A stretch of 64,000 bases of DNA from Pantoea sp. BAV 3049 (GCF_009765445.1 NZ_WHOY01000031.1:5091231-5155230), one strand, 5' to 3'; shown: positions 48,443-56,089, numbered from the stretch's first letter. Program-made: numbers and translations. Notes: generated by a model from the sequence alone, not told the origin.

Positions 48443-48646
48443 TTACCATGCTGAGCCGATCCCGTTCTTACCGGGCTTATGGCCAACGTGGTAACCCCTA
48501 CACCAGGGACACGGATAAACCCCAAGTTGTCCCTGGTGGCCGTGGTGTATTTGAATCAGCCGTAACTCGATAAGCGCATTGGCAACAGTAGCGTGCTTGC
48601 GTTTCCGGCCACACTGTTTGCGCCGCAGCCGGCGCTTACTCGCCAT
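48443..48646 (-). CDS. Small basic zinc-ribbon-like phage protein
   Basis: 67 residues from the ATG at 48,646, which overlaps the end of the upstream gene by 11 bp. The N-terminus is very basic (MASKRRLRRKQCGRKRKH). A CPWC motif with nearby His residues (YHVGH) could bind one zinc. It may bind nucleic acid. No family is recognised with certainty. Confidence 0.6.
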   Translation of the reverse strand: MASKRRLRRKQCGRKRKHATVANALIELRLIQIHHGHQGQLGVYPCPWCRGYHVGHKPGKNGIGSAW

Positions 48647-49328
48647 CGTCGTAATGCCCATAACCGTTACAATCAGAGCATTCCCCCTTAACATCGGGGT
48701 CATGGCCCGAACCACCGCAACGAGCACAAACATCATCCATAAAGCCTGCAGCTTTTTTTTGGGCAGTCACCATGATGGCGCTATCAATAGCTTCATCCAG
48801 GGTAGTCTTGACTGAATAAGCCCTTACGGATTTAAGAAGGTCGTCTTCCTTAATGTGCAGGCAGTAGAGAGGCTTATGATCCTTATTCATGATATTGCGC
48901 ATTCGCATAAACCTTTTTATGAACTGCCAGCGCGAAACGTCAGGGTTAACCGGCGCGGACACTTGACGGGCATAAACGGGCTGGATAACCCAATCCTTAT
49001 TCCACCTGCTTACACACTCGCGCGCCTTTTCCTCTGTAGGAAAATTTGCAACTACATCGCCATTTGTCGATAAAACGCGATACTCTACAGGCTCCTGGGT
49101 CAACAGCATCACCAGTTCGGTTTCTGCTTTTAGGGCACGCCGGTGCCATGTTTCAAATGCCAAAAGCGCGTCGGTATGTTCCCCATGCAGTTCATAAAAA
49201 CCAAGTAGAGGCTGAAGTCTTGCCAGTAATTCCCGCTGCATTTCTGCTGGCCCTTTATACTCACAATTGCCAGAAAAAAAATCACGAATTTCACTATTTA
49301 TCAGTTGGTTAACCTTTGGACTATTCAT
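48636..49328 (-). CDS. Ea22/Ead-like early phage protein with C-terminal zinc knuckle
   Basis: 230 residues. The N-terminal half is helical. The C-terminal end has paired CxxC motifs (CARCGGSGHD and CSDCNGYGH) like a DnaJ-type zinc finger or an Ead/Ea22 tail. It is part of the leftward early operon, overlapping the genes on both sides by a few bases. The function is unknown; the family is common in lambdoid early regions. Confidence 0.6.
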   Translation of the reverse strand: MNSPKVNQLINSEIRDFFSGNCEYKGPAEMQRELLARLQPLLGFYELHGEHTDALLAFETWHRRALKAETELVMLLTQEPVEYRVLSTNGDVVANFPTEEKARECVSRWNKDWVIQPVYARQVSAPVNPDVSRWQFIKRFMRMRNIMNKDHKPLYCLHIKEDDLLKSVRAYSVKTTLDEAIDSAIMVTAQKKAAGFMDDVCARCGGSGHDPDVKGECSDCNGYGHYDDGE

Positions 49329-49624
49329 TTTTTATTTTCCCCGACATTATGACAATGTACCCGCCACACACGATCCAGTATCCAGGCGTGCATCGTGGTG
49401 CATCGCCACCAGTGGCCGGGAACATTTTTAGAATGCTGTCGGGAAAACTTATCCCCGATCCATTTCTCCCAGCACCAGTCAGGAGCATTTTTCTGATACC
49501 GGGTTCCGTCGGCCAGTTCGATGCGCTGAATCGCGCGGGTGAGCACTGCGCCGTTAACAATGAATCTGGCCGTGCCGCCCTGGCTGAATTTCGCCCCTTT
49601 AAAATCGATAACGGGTTTACACAT
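49325..49624 (-). CDS. Hypothetical early phage protein
   Basis: 99 residues from the ATG at 49,624 (MCKPVIDFKGAKFSQGG), chosen for a GGGAGAG site. It is rich in Trp, Cys and His in the second half (PDWCWEKW, GHWWRC). It overlaps the next gene by the ATGA motif. Not recognised. Confidence 0.6.
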   Translation of the reverse strand: MCKPVIDFKGAKFSQGGTARFIVNGAVLTRAIQRIELADGTRYQKNAPDWCWEKWIGDKFSRQHSKNVPGHWWRCTTMHAWILDRVWRVHCHNVGENKK

Positions 49625-49895
49625 CGGTGACTCTCCCTGGAAACTGGCCGGTATAGTCAGCAATCATTTTGCCATCGGCCCCAAAATATTTAATAAACCG
49701 GGTAGGGCAGCAGTCCCAGACCGCTACCCCATGCTTAAGCTGATTGGCAAAAACGACGTTGAGATTGCCTTTACGGCTCATGCCGGCAATCGTGCCAATC
49801 TCCCCCTTCACCTCTACCATCATTCCTATGCGGGCAAAGCTGATGCCATGAAAGCGCATCATGTCTGCCTTAAACTGTGTTCTGATCCCCACCAT
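49617..49895 (-). CDS. Hypothetical early phage protein (SH3-like barrel)
   Basis: 92 residues. The middle segment (MMVEVKGEIGTIAGMSRKGNLNVVFA) has the short strand-turn pattern of a small SH3-like or KOW-like barrel. It overlaps the downstream gene by 8 bp, so it belongs to the leftward operon. The function is unknown. Confidence 0.6.
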   Translation of the reverse strand: MVGIRTQFKADMMRFHGISFARIGMMVEVKGEIGTIAGMSRKGNLNVVFANQLKHGVAVWDCCPTRFIKYFGADGKMIADYTGQFPGRVTDV

Positions 49896-49939
49896 GAAAT
49901 TGCTCCCTGTAACACTGTCCGAATGAACACTCAGTTTGA

Positions 49940-50101
49940 TTAGTCGGTACCTCCCAAAGCTTTATAAATCGCTTCTGCTTGCTCCTCTGCTTCATCTTCA
50001 GAAATGTCGGAAATTTCTATGCAGTTCGATATAAATGGCCTCCATTCACTTCCCAGGAATTCGCGTAATAGACGTGCCTGATATTCTGTTAATTCAAACA
50101 T
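49940..50101 (-). CDS. Small acidic phage protein
   Basis: 53 residues (MFELTEYQARLLREFLGSEW...), with AGAGG 7 nt before the ATG. Strongly acidic C-terminal half (SEDEAEEQAEAIYKALGG). No family is recognised. The good ribosome site and operon position support it as a real gene. Confidence 0.6.
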   Translation of the reverse strand: MFELTEYQARLLREFLGSEWRPFISNCIEISDISEDEAEEQAEAIYKALGGTD

Positions 50102-50183
50102 TTTTTAACCTCTTGATATTTATCAGTGTGAACACTCAGAGAATGCGCACGCGGATAACGGCCCCGAGAACGGGGCCAGCGTA

Positions 50184-50510
50184 TTAATGGCGCGTCTCAT
50201 TGATCGCCTGGCTACTGGCGAGAACTTCCGGGGTGAGAGTCTGTGAAGCGGTAGTGTTGTTCAGTAACGTAGTTCTGATGCCGGCATGGTATAAAACCAG
50301 CGACAGTGCAGACCTCTGAAAATCTGGTTCTTCAGGTAGTTCACCATCTGAAAGAAACGGCGTAAAAATCACTTCCAGCCCGGTTTTCTGTACCGCTAAG
50401 TAACCGAGGAAATCATTACCCAGATACAGTGCATCAACTATGCGGTCATGCATGGTAATCACTCGAATACCATTTATTTCGAAATCAATTCTTTTTACTG
50501 ACTCTTTCAT
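50184..50510 (-). CDS. Hypothetical early phage protein
   Basis: 108 residues, mixed alpha/beta (FEINGIRVITMHDRIVDALYLGN). The last 25 residues are Thr/Ser-rich and probably disordered. It lies in the leftward early operon. Not recognised. Confidence 0.55.
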   Translation of the reverse strand: MKESVKRIDFEINGIRVITMHDRIVDALYLGNDFLGYLAVQKTGLEVIFTPFLSDGELPEEPDFQRSALSLVLYHAGIRTTLLNNTTASQTLTPEVLASSQAINETRH

Positions 50511-50585
50511 AAATAATCCTTCATTTTATTGAGTGACATATTGCCGCTAAGCGGCGTTTTTCCCTGTGTGGCAAAGTATCCACGT

Positions 50586-50849
50586 TTAAATTTGATAAGC
50601 CTGTTTAAGCAACTTATTTCCTTCTATAAAGTTGCCGTTTCTTGCTTCATCCTGAGCCAGTGCCAACATAGCTGGATTAGTTAAACTGATTTCTGCAACG
50701 GGGCAGCGGTGAAGCGCTGCCGCCATCTTTATTGCTTCCTTTTTCCCTGCAATGGTATCCACGCCGCCTATTACCCGGTCGCAACGTTCACAGATAACCG
50801 GGTATAAACCGCCAGCTTCTGGCGTCCAGGAAACCCGCGTTCTGCACAT
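50586..50849 (-). CDS. Small Cys-containing early phage protein
   Basis: 87 residues from the ATG at 50,849, with GGGGG 5 nt upstream. A Cys residue near the N-terminus plus CERC and HRC could form a zinc site. The C-terminus is helical (ARNGNFIEGNKLLKQAYQI). The function is unknown. Confidence 0.6.
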   Translation of the reverse strand: MCRTRVSWTPEAGGLYPVICERCDRVIGGVDTIAGKKEAIKMAAALHRCPVAEISLTNPAMLALAQDEARNGNFIEGNKLLKQAYQI

Positions 50850-51031
50850 ACACACCCCCTTTTATTATTTCTGCTCTCCTTCCCTGAGGCATAAAAGAAC
50901 CCATGCCGTAAGGGCTGAAAGCACCCGACAACTACACCAAAAATTAAGAACATGAAGATTCACTCTTTTAAATATCAGTGAATTCATAAAAGGCCGGAGC
51001 CTTTGATTAAGTCACTGTGAAGAATATGAAG

Positions 51032-51196
51032 TTAGCAAAGGCTAGTTACTTTTAAATAACGCTGCTTGGTATCAATAACATTTGAGTTGAATCGCTCAGG
51101 GTTTAAAATTTCCTGAGTAACATTTCTGGCAATGCGGACTCTTCCAACATAAACAGTGTTACCAGACTTACGAACCGTGAGTTTAGCTAAACGCAT
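51032..51196 (-). CDS. Small basic early phage protein
   Basis: 54 residues (MRLAKLTVRKSGNTVYVGRVRIARNV...) with a near-perfect AGGAGGTG ribosome site 5 nt before the ATG. It is basic and beta-rich, perhaps nucleic-acid binding. No family is recognised. Confidence 0.65.
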   Translation of the reverse strand: MRLAKLTVRKSGNTVYVGRVRIARNVTQEILNPERFNSNVIDTKQRYLKVTSLC

Positions 51197-51296
51197 TTTT
51201 ACACCTCCTGTTGTAGGTTGGTGCCGGTTACGGTTCCGGCGTTCACTCGCAAATGGAGAACCGTTTTTATGGCCTGAGGTGGCCCTTTTGTATTCT

Positions 51297-51479
51297 TCAG
51301 GCGAACATTGGCGCTAGGAGAACATTTTTGATTTCACAAAGCACTTCCAGTGACTGATCATCACCTGCCGCCGCCGCTGCCCCCTGCATTTTTGTGATTG
51401 CTTCCAGGTCGGTGCATCCATAAGCCGCCTGGACTTTAGATATTGCAATTACTGCTGTTTCTAATGTGAGTGAAGTCAT
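51297..51479 (-). CDS. Small early phage protein, first gene of the leftward operon
   Basis: 60 residues from the ATG at 51,479 (MTSLTLETAVIAIS), with GGAGG 7 nt upstream. Helical, with an Ala-rich turn (QGAAAAAGDD). Its upstream region carries two repressor-like operator sites, so it should be among the first genes expressed on induction, in the place of lambda N. It does not look like an antiterminator (no Arg-rich N-terminus). Confidence 0.55.
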   Translation of the reverse strand: MTSLTLETAVIAISKVQAAYGCTDLEAITKMQGAAAAAGDDQSLEVLCEIKNVLLAPMFA

Positions 51480-51574
51480 TCCCTGCCTCCATTGGTTGTT
51501 GCCCTTACGCCGGGCCGGCGGAACGTTTCGACTGCGAATCACTGTGCTGTGATTGCTGTGTAAGTAACTTAACT

Positions 51575-51617
51575 AAACGAAAGTGTATAGGCAAGGAAAA
51601 CTTGAGTAAACGCAAGT
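51575..51617 (-). promoter_or_regulatory. Candidate left operator (OL) of the prophage repressor
   Basis: Two inverted copies of the word ACTTKCGTTT (at 51,575-51,584 and 51,608-51,617) lie 24 bp apart upstream of the leftward operon. The same word occurs in the CI-Cro region at 52,086. The right copy is part of the imperfect palindrome ACTTG-agtaaacg-CAAGT. A TATACA box (minus strand) lies between them. This is a lambda-like OL arrangement. Confidence 0.6.
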
Positions 51618-51649
51618 TTAAATTTCTTGGGAAGGGATAACTTTATGTA

Positions 51650-52063
51650 TTAAGAGGTTTTTTTCTTGGAAATTTTTTTTCTTATCTTCAATAATTCTTC
51701 AAATAAGCGATCATTGTTTTCGACTCGGGCTTCGAGATCTAAAATGCACGCTTGCTTTTCAGACTCTGGTAAGGCTTCGAATAATTCAAGTAGTCGCTTC
51801 TGGCGATCATCCATTTCAGATGGAATTGCGGTAGCTGCGATAGGGGTAAGCTCTTCGTCGCCATAAAGCAACCAGGCAGGACTACACTTTAGCGCGTTGG
51901 CTAATGCTAATAGATTTTTTCCCTTAGGCTCAGTCTCTCCCGCCTCCCATCTGTAAACAGAGACGTAAGATCGTTTAATCAAGTCTGCAACTTGCTGCTG
52001 ACTAAGTCCCAATTCAACCCGTCTTGAGGTGATTCGTCTAGGAAGATCAAAGGTCGTTTTCAT
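51650..52063 (-). CDS. CI-like prophage repressor
   Basis: 137 residues. An HTH_3 domain (about 8-65; LGLSQQQVADLIKRSYVSVYRWEAGETEP) is followed by a short Glu/Leu-rich coiled C-terminus. There is no LexA-type S24 peptidase, so induction is probably not by RecA-stimulated self-cleavage; an antirepressor is more likely. It is divergent from the Cro-like gene, with operators between. Confidence 0.85.
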   Translation of the reverse strand: MKTTFDLPRRITSRRVELGLSQQQVADLIKRSYVSVYRWEAGETEPKGKNLLALANALKCSPAWLLYGDEELTPIAATAIPSEMDDRQKRLLELFEALPESEKQACILDLEARVENNDRLFEELLKIRKKISKKKTS

Positions 52064-52131
52064 GCACTAAATATATTTCAAGTTGACTTGCGTTTTCGAA
52101 AGATCTACTTTCTTTCTAAATCGAAAGGAGG
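52064..52131. promoter_or_regulatory. CI-Cro intergenic operator region (OR)
   Basis: 68 bp holding a copy of the operator word ACTTGCGTTT (52,086-52,095), an overlapping palindromic TTTTCGAAA, and a further TCGAAAG near 52,121. Divergent promoters must overlap these sites. The word is shared with the left operator at 51,575-51,617. Confidence 0.65.
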
Positions 52132-52137
52132 ATGTGC

Positions 52138-52410
52138 ATGTACACAGACGATGCTATCAAGTTTTTTGGATCCAAAACGAAGCTCTCTAAAGCTACAGGG
52201 GTTTCACAGTCTACTGTGTCACATTGGGTAAAAGATGGATTTATTACAAAAGGTTCCGCTGCGGTGGCTGCTGCGGTATCAGGCGGAAAATTAAAGTTTG
52301 ACCCTGAATTCTATGAGCGGCTGAAGCTCGAGAGAAAAGCCATTCGCAAAGGTTTAACTGCCAAAAATGTTAGTCATAACCAATCACAGGGCAGTAACGC
52401 CAGTTCGTAA
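52138..52410 (+). CDS. Cro-like (YdaS-type) repressor
   Basis: 90 residues from the ATG at 52,138, with AGGAGG 6 nt upstream; the ATG at 52,132 abuts the site and is rejected. The N-terminal helix-turn-helix IKFFGSKTKLSKATGVSQSTVSHWVKDGFITKG is of the Cro/YdaS type. It is the first rightward gene. It should repress the CI promoter during lytic growth. Confidence 0.82.
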   Translation: MYTDDAIKFFGSKTKLSKATGVSQSTVSHWVKDGFITKGSAAVAAAVSGGKLKFDPEFYERLKLERKAIRKGLTAKNVSHNQSQGSNASS

Positions 52411-52570
52411 GGTCTGGTCATAAGCAATTTGCCGGCGTTGCTGGTGGATTGCAGACGCAACGCGGCGCACCGGAATGCGCCGCTGTAGATACAGTAAAGG
52501 ACTGGATCGGCCTGCTGCTGCCTGAAATTTGCGTTGCAGGGGCTGTTTATACGAAACTGGTAGGGTTTTT

Positions 52571-53875
52571 ATGGCTAATACCTGGCTGCGGCTGTGGCAC
52601 GACATGCCGAACGATCCGAAATGGCGAACGATTGCCCGTTTATCTGGCAAGGATATTGCGCTTGTACAGGCCGTTTTTTTACAGCTGCTGGTATCCGCAT
52701 CTGAGAATTCGGAAAGAGGGTGTTATGACGTTTCTGTCGAAGATATCGCCAGCGCTCTTAATGAAGACGATTCAAATATAGAGGCCGTTCTTAAGCATAT
52801 GGAAGGGCGCGTTTTAAGCGGCAATCACCTGACCGGATGGGCAAACCGGCAGTTGTTTAACGACGATCCGGGCGAGGAAAATAAGAAGCTAAAAAGCTAC
52901 TACGTATACTTCGTAGTACTACGTAGTAACTACGATTGCTACGTAGGAATTAGTAGTAATCCGTGGGCAAGAGTGAACGATTTAAAAAAGGGATTAAACG
53001 AAAAAATCGAAGTTTTCGCGAAGTTTCGTAGTACTACGGAGAGCATAGAAAATATAAAAAAATTTCTGGAATCATCCCTTAAGGCCAACGGCTGGTATGA
53101 AGCAACGGATGCAATTTACATGCTGATAAATAAGGTAAAAAACAAAACCATTACGAATCTGGAAGAGGCTGAAAACTTCCTGTCTTTACTGCCGGAAGCT
53201 AATTTCAGATTACTACGAAACCACTACGTAGATATTCGTAGCTACATGCGTAGCTATTTCGTAGCTACGTATACAGATACAGATACAGATACAGATCTAA
53301 AAGAAAAAAACAAAAAACATACGTGCGGTTCCGACAAAAAACCTGTGGATAAAAAACCGCCGAAAGCAAAAACCATCAAGACCAAAAACTACCCTGAGGA
53401 TTTCGAAACCCTCTGGCAGGCTTACCCCAGACGGCTCGGCGCCGACGGCAAGGCAATGGCTTACAAGGCCTGGCAGGTTCGAATCAGCGAGGGGATACTG
53501 CCCCAGACCATGCTTGAGGCCGTACAGCGGTACGCGGCGTACTGCGACGCCGAACGGCTGACGGGGACAAAATTTGTCCAGATGCCCCAGCGGTTTCTCG
53601 GGCCGTACCACGAATTTGATAACCCCTGGACACCCAGCCAGGACAGCGTAAATTCAGGAAATTCAGGAGGAAAACATGGGCAGAACCCAGAAGCATTACG
53701 AACCGTCCAGGAACAGCGGCGGCAATGTGGGCTTGAGCAACGGCAGGAAGGCCCAGCTGCAGGCGTGGGACTTCTGGGAACTGATGGCGGCGCTGTACGG
53801 GGATCGCTGGATCCGGAAGAATGGATCGAGGCCGTCATCGCTCTGGATCAATCAGCTGGGGAACATGACCGCTGA
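52571..53875 (+). CDS. O-like replication initiator with inserted GIY-YIG-type domain
   Basis: 434 residues. The winged-helix initiator N-terminus (1-100; WLRLWHDMPNDPKWRTIARLSG) and a C-terminal domain (about 272-356; FETLWQAYPRRLGADGKAMAYKAW) are typical of phage O-type proteins. Between them, residues 108-190 look like a GIY-YIG/T5orf172 module: YVYFVVLR, CYVGISSNPWARVNDL, then KANGWYEATDAIYML. It is flanked by similar LRSNY and LRNHY segments. A TD(n) hexanucleotide repeat follows. The final 66 residues overlap the P-like gene in another frame. DNA encoding the middle is dense in iteron-like words, so the origin is probably inside this gene, as in lambda O. Confidence 0.8.
   Translation: MANTWLRLWHDMPNDPKWRTIARLSGKDIALVQAVFLQLLVSASENSERGCYDVSVEDIASALNEDDSNIEAVLKHMEGRVLSGNHLTGWANRQLFNDDPGEENKKLKSYYVYFVVLRSNYDCYVGISSNPWARVNDLKKGLNEKIEVFAKFRSTTESIENIKKFLESSLKANGWYEATDAIYMLINKVKNKTITNLEEAENFLSLLPEANFRLLRNHYVDIRSYMRSYFVATYTDTDTDTDLKEKNKKHTCGSDKKPVDKKPPKAKTIKTKNYPEDFETLWQAYPRRLGADGKAMAYKAWQVRISEGILPQTMLEAVQRYAAYCDAERLTGTKFVQMPQRFLGPYHEFDNPWTPSQDSVNSGNSGGKHGQNPEALRTVQEQRRQCGLEQRQEGPAAGVGLLGTDGGAVRGSLDPEEWIEAVIALDQSAGEHDR
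52897..53296. repeat. Iteron-like tract (candidate replication origin) and hexanucleotide repeat
   Basis: Words CTACGTAG, TTTCGTAG and GTAGCTAC recur at 52,897-52,957, 53,024-53,039 and 53,211-53,274, with many short palindromes (TACGTA, GTAC). ACAGAT then repeats four times at 53,273-53,296, encoding Thr-Asp repeats. The tract lies inside the O-like gene, where lambdoid origins lie. The stretch between the dense outer parts encodes the GIY-YIG-like domain and is nearly free of the words. Confidence 0.6.
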
Positions 53876-54347
53876 GCACATGAAAACCGTCTGCAACGCG
53901 CTGGCAGAGCGCTGCCAGACCGGCAACACCTGGCCGCCGGATTTTGCAGAGTTTCTGCGGCTGGTGGCCGTGTGCAGCAGTGGCTCGTTAAACATCACCG
54001 CAGCGGACGTGCTGACGGAGTACAACAGCTGGCGCCGTAACGCCTGGCGCTACGACGGCGCCCGCAATTTTCCGTGGCGTCTGCCGGTACTGTTTCACAT
54101 CTGCACCGAGCTGCGCCGCGCATGCATCGACCGCAACCTGAGCGAAGCGGGCAGGGAACGGCACGCAGCAGAGCTGCTGCTGCGCTGGGAAAAAAAAGTC
54201 GCGGCGGGGTATTCCGTTCCCCCAATCCCCGCTGACCGTGCGCCCGCAAAACCGGTGCAGAAGGGCGACGGCGGGGAAGGGCTTAAAAACGTCAGGGCCA
54301 TGCTTCACGGCCTGCGCCACGCGCCAAAATCAACAGGGCAGGACTGA
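53676..54347 (+). CDS. P-like replicative helicase loader
   Basis: 223 residues. It resembles lambda replication protein P: an N-terminal extension, then WDFWELMAALYGDRW, LTGNTWPPDFAEFL-type segment (TGNTWPPDFAEFLRLV) and the C-terminal KNVRAMLHGLRH. It would bring host DnaB to the origin. GGAGG lies upstream of the start. It overlaps the O-like frame by 200 bp. Confidence 0.85.
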   Translation: MGRTQKHYEPSRNSGGNVGLSNGRKAQLQAWDFWELMAALYGDRWIRKNGSRPSSLWINQLGNMTAEHMKTVCNALAERCQTGNTWPPDFAEFLRLVAVCSSGSLNITAADVLTEYNSWRRNAWRYDGARNFPWRLPVLFHICTELRRACIDRNLSEAGRERHAAELLLRWEKKVAAGYSVPPIPADRAPAKPVQKGDGGEGLKNVRAMLHGLRHAPKSTGQD

Positions 54348-54563
54348 GAGGGACAACGCTGTTGAAATCGTACGGGCCTGAAAATTAACCAGCGGATAAT
54401 TTTTTTCCTGATAATAAATAACCACTATTGCAACATATTTCAGCCAGTAAGCCTGCCATATTTAATCAAAGAAAATTTGAGTTAAGTTGCATGTCCGCTT
54501 TAATAAGTAAACGCGCGAAGGGATGCACAGGAAGGAAAATATTTATCAGGCTGGAGAAAATGC

Positions 54564-54761
54564 ATGTTTATTCCAGATGAATTGATACCAGGCATTAATA
54601 CAAACACCAGGCCATTATTAATTAACAGGAATGCTGACGGGAGTTATAAAACTTGTCGTGTCCTTAGGGTAGGGGAATTTGTTGTAACCCCGCAGGCACT
54701 GAAGGAGGTTTGCAGTCAGATGGGACTGTACATTGTTGACCGGGACGGAAACAGGCTATAA
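54564..54761 (+). CDS. Hypothetical small phage protein
   Basis: 65 residues (MFIPDELIPGINTNTRPLLINRN...), with GGAG 8 nt before the ATG. It looks like a small beta-rich globular protein (YKTCRVLRVGEFVVTPQALKEV; LYIVDRDGNRL). Not recognised. The 216-bp gap upstream is AT-rich without a visible gene. Confidence 0.65.
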   Translation: MFIPDELIPGINTNTRPLLINRNADGSYKTCRVLRVGEFVVTPQALKEVCSQMGLYIVDRDGNRL

Positions 54762-54818
54762 TTTCCGGAAAGGTCTGAACAACCTGACTGTGACACTGTG
54801 CCGTTTTAAGGGATAAAA

Positions 54819-54920
54819 ATGGCACTTTTATTGAAATATTTTACAGACGACTACAGCAATTCTGACAAAGCAGACACCCGGCCAGATTTCCGAAATCCGG
54901 GGGTGGCCCATGCAGGTTGA
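54819..54920 (+). CDS. Possible 33-residue leader-type phage peptide
   Basis: MALLLKYFTDDYSNSDKADTRPD..., with AAGGG 6 nt upstream. Its stop lies 11 bp beyond the ATG of the next gene, so translation could be coupled. No family is recognised. Confidence 0.35.
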   Translation: MALLLKYFTDDYSNSDKADTRPDFRNPGVAHAG

Positions 54921-55146
54921 CTGGTTCCGCGTTATCACCGATCTGGAGCGCGCCGGCATGACCCAGCAAGCGATAGCCCGCCATCTGGTTGCGGCCAAAT
55001 CGTCAGTGATCTACTGGAAGCAGGGCAGCGAACCGCGCTACTGCGACGGCGAACGCCTGATCCGGCTGTGGGAGCTGGTCACGAAAAAAAACCAGGACGA
55101 ACTCCCGTTTACGCGCTGGGAGGTGGGCCGGTACCGCAGGAGATGA
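54910..55146 (+). CDS. Small HTH phage protein
   Basis: 78 residues. The helix-turn-helix VITDLERAGMTQQAIARHLVAAKSSVIYWKQGSEPRYCDGERLIRLWEL is clear and followed by a basic tail (RWEVGRYRRR). It is typical of small DNA-binding proteins between the replication and late regions, where a late regulator would be expected. The target is unknown. Confidence 0.7.
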   Translation: MQVDWFRVITDLERAGMTQQAIARHLVAAKSSVIYWKQGSEPRYCDGERLIRLWELVTKKNQDELPFTRWEVGRYRRR

Positions 55147-55187
55147 AACGACAACGCCGGCGAGGCCGGCGCTGTTAAACACCGTGC

Positions 55188-55946
55188 TTAAAGCTTGGGT
55201 AAATCCCTCTTAGACGAATACAGCTTACCGTTTAACGCCACCCAGCCGGACTTGATCCACAGATTAACTTTGCTCCTGTTGACCCCCATTTTTTCCGCAA
55301 ACAATGACTGGTTGTTTTCATAGTAACGGGCAATGTAATCCCTCAATTCCATAGCCTGGGCGGAGAATGTTAAAACGTCATGATCTTCCTGGTTGAGTTT
55401 TTTTAACTCCGAAACTGTTACGACAATATGTTCTCCGCCAATCAAAGCGGTTGCCGGGTTATAGTCCTGCTCTCTGTCCATTAAGCGCACGGCGTCAACT
55501 GATGCGCGGTAGGTCTGGCCCTTGTTTTCATCTCCCGGTTTGCAGACAAAATCAGAGAGTTGACCGAAAGCAACGCGGCGGGGTGACAGTCTGATGCCTG
55601 ATTCTTCGGCAATTTTCGCAACTTCATCTTCTGCGCTTTCATTATCCAGCTCACTAAACAACTCAGCAATATCATTACCGTAGACGGCAATCAGCACGTC
55701 TCGCGCACTTCCCATTTTCTGAATCAGGCTGCGGGCGATCACTTCTTTTTGCCTTGGTGTAGGCTTACGATAACCCGTCATTGAATTTATTGTTTTGCAT
55801 ATGTCGGCTACCAGCTCGCCGCAATTTTCTGCTGCAAACGTCATTAATTCTTTCTCGGTAGCCCAGTTCTTAAGGTAATCAAAATCAGGGTTGTTGCTAC
55901 GCTGTTGGAATGCTTTGTAAGAATCGAACGCATATTCATAGTGCAT
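55188..55946 (-). CDS. Orphan 252-residue HTH protein encoded against the phage late direction
   Basis: The first 190 residues match no family I know (acidic, helical; SELDNESAEDEVAKIAEESGI). Residues about 205-250 contain a Cro/YdaS-like helix-turn-helix (YYENNQSLFAEKMGVNRSKVNLWIKSGWVALNGKLY). It is the only minus-strand gene in this region, and its upstream DNA carries a 23-bp perfect palindrome and a second palindrome. That suggests it regulates itself and the divergent gene at 56,133. Such divergent inserted genes (morons) are often expressed in the lysogen. Confidence 0.65.
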   Translation of the reverse strand: MHYEYAFDSYKAFQQRSNNPDFDYLKNWATEKELMTFAAENCGELVADICKTINSMTGYRKPTPRQKEVIARSLIQKMGSARDVLIAVYGNDIAELFSELDNESAEDEVAKIAEESGIRLSPRRVAFGQLSDFVCKPGDENKGQTYRASVDAVRLMDREQDYNPATALIGGEHIVVTVSELKKLNQEDHDVLTFSAQAMELRDYIARYYENNQSLFAEKMGVNRSKVNLWIKSGWVALNGKLYSSKRDLPKL

Positions 55947-55979
55947 GATAGTTCCCTCTATTTTTGTTTCGGTGCAATC

Positions 55980-56002
55980 ACGTTACCGATAATCGGTAAC
56001 GT
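55980..56002. promoter_or_regulatory. Perfect 23-bp palindrome, candidate operator
   Basis: Arms ACGTTACCGAT and ATCGGTAACGT flank a single central A. It lies 34 bp upstream of the minus-strand orphan regulator, a good place for autorepression. Confidence 0.7.
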
Positions 56003-56059
56003 AGTCAACAATTTTTTGTTTAATTTATGTTCAGCTGCAATAGCACGAATAATCAAAAT

Positions 56060-56089
56060 AGTCCCAATCGGGACTGATACATTAGTCCC
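56060..56089. promoter_or_regulatory. Second palindrome AGTCCC-AATC-GGGACT with an extra half-site
   Basis: The 16-bp palindrome at 56,060-56,075 is followed by another AGTCCC half-site at 56,084-56,089. It lies about 60 bp upstream of the gene at 56,133 and differs from the palindrome at 55,980, so a second DNA-binding protein may act here. Confidence 0.6.

Noticed and set aside
52449..52781. 110-codon frame overlapping the start of the O-like gene
   Set aside because: Most of it is an out-of-frame shadow of the initiator N-terminus, with no ribosome site and no CII-like features.
53273..53296. ACAGAT repeat as a phase-variation switch
   Set aside because: The unit is 6 bp, so length changes stay in frame and cannot switch the gene off; it only alters a Thr-Asp linker.
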